A DNA stretch of 64,000 nt from Lithobates sylvaticus (taxonomy: Eukaryota; Chordata; Amphibia; Anura; Ranidae): NCBI GenBank assembly GCA_028564925.1, contig CM053033.1, forward strand, positions 110,626,752 to 110,690,751, written 5' to 3'. A program made the position numbers and the translations under genes. The notes beneath the pieces were generated by a model, which saw nothing but the letters and a program-made list of their open reading frames with translations, was not told the origin of the DNA and ran no database searches. Of the stretch, positions 57,312 through 64,000 are shown in pieces (within the stretch, counting starts at the first letter, position 1; each line of letters begins with the position of its first letter).

Positions 57312-58599
57312 ATGTCTTCAAAAAAGAGGAGCGGGACTAACACTACAAGAAAGGGCACACCTATGTCGTCAGTAGTTCCTGATGAACTTAGTCGTATCCC
57401 TAGTGTTGTATCCCCTGAAGGACCAGAGGCTTCCGAGAAATTTGAGCCACTGCGCCTATCTGGTATTGTGCCTACAGTCAATGCTGCTGCTTCACCCTTT
57501 ATCACCAAGGATGAACTGTCGTCCTTGGCCCTAGCCAGGTTAGAGCACAGGATTGCTGGCACGATTGCCTCCATCCCGCAGGGTGGCAAGAAACGTGACA
57601 TATCCCCCTCCCTGGAGCCTCCTAGTTTGGAGCAAGAATGGGTTGAGGATGGGGGAAGAGCTTAAAGCTCAGGATTCTGTGGAGGGCCCGGCAGATGAGA
57701 ATTCTGGACAAGAATATATCCAGTTGATGTCTGCCTCTGTCGCAGGGGTTTTTGATCCTGACTCTGACCGAGATGGTTCGTTCTGCCGTTAAGTTGCCTC
57801 TTACAGAGGTGACTGAGCCTCCCTTCTCCTCTTTGGGGTCCCTTAGGCCTCTTCAGGCCGCACGGGCTTTCCCCCTACACCCCCTGTTGGAACAGGTCCT
57901 GTATGCTGATTGGGAACATCCTGACAGGTTTTTTGTTCCTCCTAAGGTTTTCCCTTTTATATCCCATGGATGAAAAGTTTGTTAAAAAATAGAGCGTGCC
58001 AGCAATAGATGCAGCAGTCTCTTCCTTAAACAAGATCTTAACTTGTCCTATATATAACGCACAGGGCTTGAAAGACCCTGTTGACAAGAAATTGGAGTCA
58101 ATATTAAAGGCTTCCTTTTCTTTGGCCAGTTCAGCTATTCAGCCAGCTGTTGCAGCAATTTGTATCTGCCAGTCCGTAAAGGAACAGGTCAAATGGAGGA
58201 TGATCTACCTGAAAGTAAGACGGCTATTCCTCGAGCGCTGTGTTTTGCTGTTGACGCCTTTAAAGGATTCAGTACAGCAGGTTTCTTGTTTGGCTCTCCT
58301 TGTCTGTACATACGCGCAGACTTTTGAGGCTTAAGAACTGGTCAGCCGAGCTTCCTTGTAAAAAGTTACTGGCAGGTTTCCCTTTTCATGGGGAACGTTT
58401 ATTTGGTGATGATTTGGACAAATCTATCCAAAAGACTTCCGGAGGGAAGAGTTCTCTACTTCCTGTGAAGAAAAGCAGCAGATGTCCCTTGTCTAAAACC
58501 TCAGGGACTGCTTCCTCAAATGTCTCAGCATCAAGGCAGTTCTGCCGCCAACAGGGCACTAGGGCCTGGGGCAAGCCGCAGAAGAAGCCCTGGGTCTAA
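57312..58599 (+). pseudogene. DIRS gag-like ORF1 region, broken
   Basis: Begins MSSKKRSGTNTTRKGT and contains the alternation of serine/proline-rich N-terminus and a conserved block (LKDPVDKKLESILKASFSLA) typical of DIRS first ORFs; the C-terminal part is basic. A fossil; not one continuous frame. Confidence 0.75.
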
Positions 58600-58641
58600 A
58601 GCTCTTCTAAACCCAGCACCCTCAGAGGTTTTTAAGATCCA

Positions 58642-60150
58642 GTGTTCCCTCGGATCCTCCAAAAAGAAACATTGCTTCATGCACTACATCTTCTAGTGCA
58701 TCAAGGAGTGATTGAAGAGGTTCCTGTATCCGAAAGGGGCACAGGGTTTTACTCAAACCTGTTTACGGTTCAGAAACCAAACAGGGACACAAGGCCCATT
58801 TTGGACCTAAAATCCCTGAACAAGTATCTACCCGTACAGTCCTTTCGGATGGAGTCTGTCCGCTCAGTAGTAGCCTCACTCCAGAGGGGAGACTTTCTAG
58901 TCTCCATTGACATAAAAGACGCATATTTACACATACCTATCTTTCAGCCTCATCAGAGGTTCCTACGTTTTGCAGTAGCGGAACGTCATTTTCAGTTTGT
59001 GGCTTTACCCTTTGGGCTTGCTGCAGCTGTTCAGGTGTTCACAAAGGTCCTAGCACCAGTACTGGGTCTTTTAAGGGCCCAAGGGATTGGGTATCTGGAC
59101 GACCTCCTGCTTAGAGATCACCCATTACAGGCTCTAGAACAGAGCATTATATGTGCAGTAGAGCTGCACAATTAATCGTCAAGAATCATTATCGTGATCG
59201 TGACTAAAGTGTTTCACAATTCTTTCTATGCAAAGAATTCTCTGTGCTCTTCTGAAGCCACAGCCCTCAAAAGAAAGGAAGAGAAAAACCGGGCAGCCTG
59301 CCAAGAATCAAAACATTCTTTATCAGTTGAACATTAGTATAAACATTGTAACAATTTGTCAAAGGAATAGACTTTGTGTGTAAGTGAAAAAAGTTTAACC
59401 ACTTAAACACTAAACCTTTTTCTGACATTTGTTGGTTTCAAGTTAAAATCATTTTTTTTTTTTTTTTTAGCTAGAAAATTACTTGGAACCCCCAAACATT
59501 TATATATGTTTTTTAAGTAGACACCCTAAAGAATAAAATGGCGGTTGCAATATTTTATGTCAATGTATTTGCGCAGCGGTCTTTCAAATACAATTTTTTG
59601 GGAAAAAATTACTTTAATTTATAAAAAAAACAAAAAAAAAACAGTAAAGTTAGCCAATTTTTTTTTTTTTTGTATAATGTGAAAGATTTTACGTCACGAG
59701 AATCGTGATCTTTTTATTCTAAGCAAAAAAAATTGTGATTCTCTCTTTGGCCAGAATCGTGCAGCTCTAATGTGCAGTGCTGTATTTGAAAAGCTTAGGC
59801 TGGATCTTAAATACCGAAAAGTCAGCCTTCAAACCAGCTCAAAATCTGAAGTATTTAGGTCTGATCCTAGCAAGATCAAGCAAGAGTATTCTTGCCACCC
59901 GTAAGGATCTGTGCCCTGAAGGTTCAGGTGCGTCAGATAAGGGGCACCCCTTCATTCGGCTCCTTTACGAGTCTTCTAGGGAGGATGGTATCCTCCTTCG
60001 AGGCAGTGCCCTATGCCCAGTTCCATTCCAGGCCTTTAGAACAAGACATCTTGTCGGCTTGGAACAGAGGAGTACAAGCCCTGGATTATCCAATGTGCTT
60101 ATCTCCTCAGGCAAGCTTAAGCCTAAACTGGTGATTCCCTGCGAAAGGGA
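58642..60150 (+). pseudogene. DIRS reverse transcriptase region, broken, split by a hAT element
   Basis: Shows GFYSNLFTVQKPNRDTRPIL, the MESVRSV block, SIDIKDAYLHIPI and the polymerase YLDD box (codons at 59092-59103). This spacing is that of DIRS reverse transcriptases rather than Ty3 or LINE. The hAT element sits just after the catalytic box (59159-59769). A fossil. Confidence 0.85.
59159..59769. mobile_element. hAT-like element, TAGAGCTGCAC family, copy 4, nested in DIRS
   Basis: TAGAGCTGCAC and GTGCAGCTCTA ends with perfect 8-bp duplication ATGTGCAG (59151-59158 and 59770-59777). 611 bp and without nested insertions, so the best view of the family. Block 59395-59690, starting TTAACCACTTAAACACTAAA, is related to the end of the 1-kb TTAA element at 36004. 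Confidence 0.95.
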
Positions 60151-60165
60151 AAATCCTTTCTCCCG

Positions 60166-61400
60166 GTGCGCCGGTCTATGTGACCGGAACGCCGAGCAGA
60201 GAAGATGTAAAGGTTAGTGCACAAACAGTACACTGACACCAGTACACATAGGCACACAATCCACCCCCCTGTCACCCCCAGATCACCCCCCAGATCACCC
60301 CCTCCCCCCCCAGTCACAGTGTCACTAATTGCAGTGATCATTTATTTACTGATCACTGCATTTAGTGTCAGTGTGACTGTAATAACTGTCAGGGCAGTTA
60401 GTTTTAGGTCCTAGGTAGCCCCCTACCCCCCCCTAATAAAGGTTTAACCCCCTGATTGCCCCTAGTTAACCCCTTCACCCCCTTTTGCCAGTGTCACTAA
60501 GCGATCGTTTTTCTGATCGCTGCATTGTGTCGCTAGGTAACCATTTTTTTTTTATTTTAACCGCCATGTTTTATATAGGTTCATAAATAGTTTTATAGGT
60601 CAGGTACCCCCATATTACAACCTAAATAATCGCGAATTCAGTCGCTAACAGTCAGGAGCTTTTTTACCTGTGGTCGTTTTATTGTTCTCTCTCTCTCTCT
60701 AAATTCTGCAATGTTTTATTATGTTTTATCATGTTTTATCATGCTTGCTTTTCAGGTATGTAATTTTGTTTACTGTGTTTTAGTGTTAAGCATTTTTTTG
60801 TTTTCAGGTGCGCCATTCAGTTGCAGCGCGGATTTATTTATCTTGACAGCAACAGCGTTTGCTCCCACGATACATAAAGCCGCGACTCCAACGCTGTAGG
60901 AGGTGATTTCACCACCACAGTTAAAAAAAAAGAGCTCCCCACGTACATACGGTCGAAATTCCGACCGTGTGTACACGGCATAATAACTTGGAGAGTACTG
61001 ACTACAGATGCTAGTCTCTCAGGCTGGAGAGCGACCCTAGAAGGGCTCACAGCTCAGGGGAAATGGTCAGGACAGAACAGATCCTGCCATGTAAAGGCTT
61101 TTAAAGGCTTTTAAAAATGTATGTAGTTTGTCAACGTCCTAGAATTATGGGCAGTACGTCTGGCCCTAAGGTCCATCAAAAATATGGACATTAAAATAAA
61201 AAAAAAGGTATTTTTTCCACAAAAAATGGAGCGGTTCCCATTAAATATTTTTTTTTTTGTCCCAAGAGATTGAATAATGAAAAAAAAAAAAATATATATA
61301 TTTTTTTTACAAAAAGTTGTCACTAAATGATATATTGCTCAAACATGTCATGGGCATATGTGGAAATACACCCCAAAATACATTCTGTTGCTTCTCCTGA
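60166..61400 (-). mobile_element. Pieces of the 5-kb TTAA element interleaved with DIRS sequence
   Basis: Pieces matching copy 3 appear in copy-3 order: 60166-60630 (GC end and first tandem unit), 60631-60984 (pyrimidine tract to GTGTACACGGCATAA), 61088-61130 (TGTAAAGGCTTTTAAAGG), 61189-61229 (TTTCCACAAAAAATGG) and 61240-61400 (AGATTGAATAATG to TTGCTTCTCCTGA). DIRS-like blocks lie between them at about 60985-61087 and 61131-61188. Neither TTAA end is present. Confidence 0.75.
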
Positions 61401-61700
61401 CAATGCCCTACTGACAATGCGCCTATATAAACCACCAAGGCGGTACCAGGAGTCGTTCAGTTCTGAAGGAGGTGAACCACATACTCGCCTGGGCAGAGGA
61501 ACATGTGCTGATTTTATTGGCAGACCATATCCCGGGAGTAGAGCACTTGAAGACAGATTATCTCAGCCACCAGCAGATCTGCCTGGGGGAATAGCCGTAC
61601 ACCCAGAGGTGTTCCAGGAAATTTGCCAGCGTTTGGGATCGCCAGAGGTCGACCTATTGGCATCCAGGTTCAACAACATGCTACAGCAATTTGTGTCCTG
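60985..61700 (+). pseudogene. DIRS RNase H region remnants, broken
   Basis: Short DIRS-like blocks among the TTAA-element patches, then uninterrupted DIRS-like sequence from about 61400 (VHPEVFQEICQRLGSPEVDL) leading to the recombinase region. A fossil. Confidence 0.65.
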
Positions 61701-61713
61701 AACAAGGGATCCT

Positions 61714-62918
61714 TTGGCAACCGGAGCAGATGCTCTGATCGTTCCATGGAGCCAGTACTCCCTGGTTTATGCTTTCCCTCTCCTTCCACATTTGTTGCGC
61801 AGGATTCGGAGAGGGGGGGGTTACAGTCATTCTGGTGGCACCAGCCTGGCCCAGAAGGCCCTGTTTCCGGGAGATTGTGAGACTGACAATAGATGGGCCA
61901 TGGACGCTTCCACGTCGCCCCGATCTACTGTGTTAAGGTCCTATATTCCACCCCAATTTACAGTCTCTAAATTTGACGGCATGGCTATTGAAGCCTGGGT
62001 GCTGAAGGACCGTGGCATCTCTGGACCAGTAGTATTTACCCTAGTGAATGCTAGAAAAGCCTTCACTAGGAAGATTTATCATAAGGTCTGGAAGACTTAT
62101 ATTGCTTGGTGTGAAGCCAGAAAATGGCATCCTCGGAAATACGTGATTGGGAATATTCTCTTTTCTACAGTCGGCTGTGGAAATCAGATTGGCTTTTGAG
62201 TACAATCAGAGGTCAGATTTTGGCCTGGTCAGTATTTTTCCAAAGGCCTTTAGCATCCCATTCGTTAGTCCGAACCTTTATGCAGAGGGCGACTCCTTTG
62301 CTTCCCCCCATTAGGTCACCTATGTGTCCTTGGGACTTGAACTTGATGCGGTCTGTGTTACAGAAACAACCATTTGAACCCATTAAGGAAATTCCATTAG
62401 ACTTGCTGTCATGCAAGCTAGCCTTCCTGATGGCCATCACCTAGGCTAGATGGGTTGCAGGGAACCATACTTGATCCATCACCACGACAAGGTCGTGTTA
62501 CGACCTGTTCCATCCTTCTTGCCAAAGGTGATGTCGGCTTTTCATTTAAATCAGGACATTATTTTGCCTTCTTTTTTCTCTCAGCCTCGCTCGGCGAAAG
62601 AGAGACGACTGCATTCATTGGACGTTGTCCGGGCAGTCAAGGTTTGTCTAGATCTGAAGATCAGACTCCTTTTTTGTTTTACCAATAGTTCCCAAGAAGG
62701 GGCAGGCAGCTTCCATTGCCAATTGGGTCTGTCAATTGATCATTCAGGCCTACGGTCTGAAACATAAAGCTCCTCCCTTTAGGGTGAGAGCTCATGCTAC
62801 CAGGGGTGTAGGAACCTCCTGGGCTTTTCGCCATCAGGTATCTGTGGCTCAGCTTTGTAAGGCTGCTACCTGGTCTTCAGTGCATACGTTCACAAGATTT
62901 TATCAAGTGGAAGTTTGA
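61714..62918 (+). pseudogene. DIRS tyrosine recombinase region, broken
   Basis: Contains the N-terminal ARKAFTRKIYHKVWKTYIAW block, WDLNLMRSVLQKQPFEPIKE and the C-terminal HATRGVGTSWAFRHQVSVAQ / LCKAATWSSVHTFTRFY segment typical of DIRS recombinases, which replace an integrase in this order. The region is disrupted and a fossil. Confidence 0.85.
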
Positions 62919-63140
62919 ATAGCCGAGGATTCTGCTTTCGGCCACAGTGTACTGCGGGCTGCCATATAAGTTCTAATGGCTATTGTTTGGCAGGGTGTCT
63001 TCCCTCCCCTCAAGGCTATTGCTCTGGGATGTCCCAGTAGGTAATGAATATTAGCCTGACTCTGTGTCCCATGATGTATGAAAAAAAAAAAAAAATAGGA
63101 TTTTACAGGTAAGTATGATGAAAAAATCCTATTTTTTAGT

Positions 63141-64000
63141 GCTGTCTGCCCACTTTAGGGAGATTCACCCTCTCTATGCTTGCTGTTTCCCATTAACGTT
63201 GTAACTGAAAGTAAAAGAAAAACCCCAGATTCTGGGCTTTCCCCAGAAAAGTACAGAAAGGAAATCTTCCAACAGGGAGACTGGTTCTGATGACCGGGGG
63301 GGCCCCCTAGGGATTCCCTTAATTTGCGGGGATTTCCTCTCATCACGTCCGGTTTTGGCAATGGGACAGTAAGTGAATGTAAATACCCCCTCCACCCCAA
63401 CAGGACAAAGATGGCAAATAAAAAAAGAACGGGGGATATAACCCTCCTTTATTCAAAAATTAAAAAAAAAAAGTTTTGTCTTGCCATAAAGCAGTACTAA
63501 AGGTTGAAGGCAGAACATTTCTGTAAAAAGCCATTTTGTGTAGGCCAGAAAGTTTCCAAACAAGCTTAATTAACCACATCACCATGGCTTTGCTTGCCGC
63601 CTGCACGGGTCACCCAGTCCTGTCTCTTGCCCTGCGTCCAATACACGTTTTGCAAGTCGTTTTGAAATGCCAATCCTTGAAGCATGTGCTTCTCTTAGCA
63701 TTTCTTTGATTTATGTGCCGCATAGTGCAAAACGGCCAAGAAAACAAATTAGACTAAAGCAACAGCGGTTGCAAAGGAAGAAAAAAACTCCCGGTTTATC
63801 AATCACTCGGAAATTTCTCGCATTTTCCTATCTTTCTCATAGTTTGGTCTTTTAATATAGTCACCAATTTTAAACTGTATTGCATCTCATCTGTAACATT
63901 CCTCTCCAGGCCGCCTTGTGAATTGAAGCGAATGCTGGGAGATTTTTTTATTTATTTTTTAATATAGAAGCTTTGTTATGTATGTATCACCAACATGAAT
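63141..64000. other. Non-coding end of window, possible conserved element at 63480-63960
   Basis: No repeat seen in 63480-63960, which includes CAAGCTTAATTAACCACATC, TTTATCAATCACTCGG and GCAAAACGGCCAAG. The look is of single-copy regulatory DNA, unproven. The TTAACCAC here lacks the rest of a TTAA-element end. Confidence 0.3.

Larger units (their letters stand above)
55169..63140 (+). mobile_element. DIRS-type (tyrosine recombinase) retrotransposon, broken, with nested insertions
   Basis: Inverted terminal repeats: ATATCATGGGACACGGAGTC and GGCTAATATTCATTACC at 55171-55207, mirrored by GGTAATGAATATTAGCC and GACTCTGTGTCCCATGATG at 63040-63076. Between them in order: gag-like region, reverse transcriptase, RNase H remnants and a tyrosine recombinase, the DIRS arrangement. 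It carries a 1-kb TTAA element (55392-56406), a hAT element (59159-59769) and a patchwork of TTAA-element pieces (60166-61400). It is clearly broken, with probably ten or more lesions besides the insertions, so of moderate age. Confidence 0.9.

Overview
This window looks like intergenic, repeat-packed DNA from a large vertebrate genome, most likely a ranid or related neobatrachian frog. That placement rests on repeat families I recognise by eye (a DIRS-type tyrosine-recombinase retrotransposon, the 'TTAAAGTGATTGTAAAGG' and 'GCGGAGTTCCACCC' miniature elements, a tRNA-derived SINE with an L2/CR1-like tail) and is an inference, not a database match. I find no convincing host protein-coding exon, tRNA, rRNA or other RNA gene. 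Almost all open frames are repeat-derived or chance.

Layout. 1-2483 is the 3' part of a broken LTR-type element: an antisense gag-like ORF region between short inverted repeats, then a polypurine tract and an LTR. 4579-9290, 11162-15878, 20348-25452 and 45324-50408 are four copies, in both orientations, of one roughly 5-kb non-autonomous DNA transposon flanked by TTAA; together they fill about 31% of the window. 16784-17425 is a 32-bp minisatellite. 25449-45320 holds many small non-autonomous DNA transposons, often nested: hAT-like with 8-bp duplications, PIF/Harbinger-like with TAA duplications, a TA-flanked family, and several TTAA-flanked families, plus SINE copies and one solo LTR (43988-44958). 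50409-55168 has nested MITEs, a (TA)n array, a G-rich minisatellite and a clean hAT MITE. 55169-63140 is a broken DIRS element with inverted terminal repeats, carrying a 1-kb TTAA element, a hAT element and a strange patchwork of pieces of the 5-kb element.

What ties the window together is exchange among non-autonomous elements. The 5-kb element looks composite: an outer end, a 1-kb palindrome, an internal older element end, a tandem dimer array and a GC-rich hairpin end. Two hAT-flanked families carry modules related to it. Several families share TTAA as target, and in two places a small MITE abuts a larger TTAA element through one shared TTAA. Four single-copy stretches (about 28900-29430, 31500-32040, 53140-53380, 63480-63960) look like possible conserved non-coding DNA, but this can only be settled by comparison with other genomes. 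All similarity statements come from reading the sequence; no alignment or database search was run.
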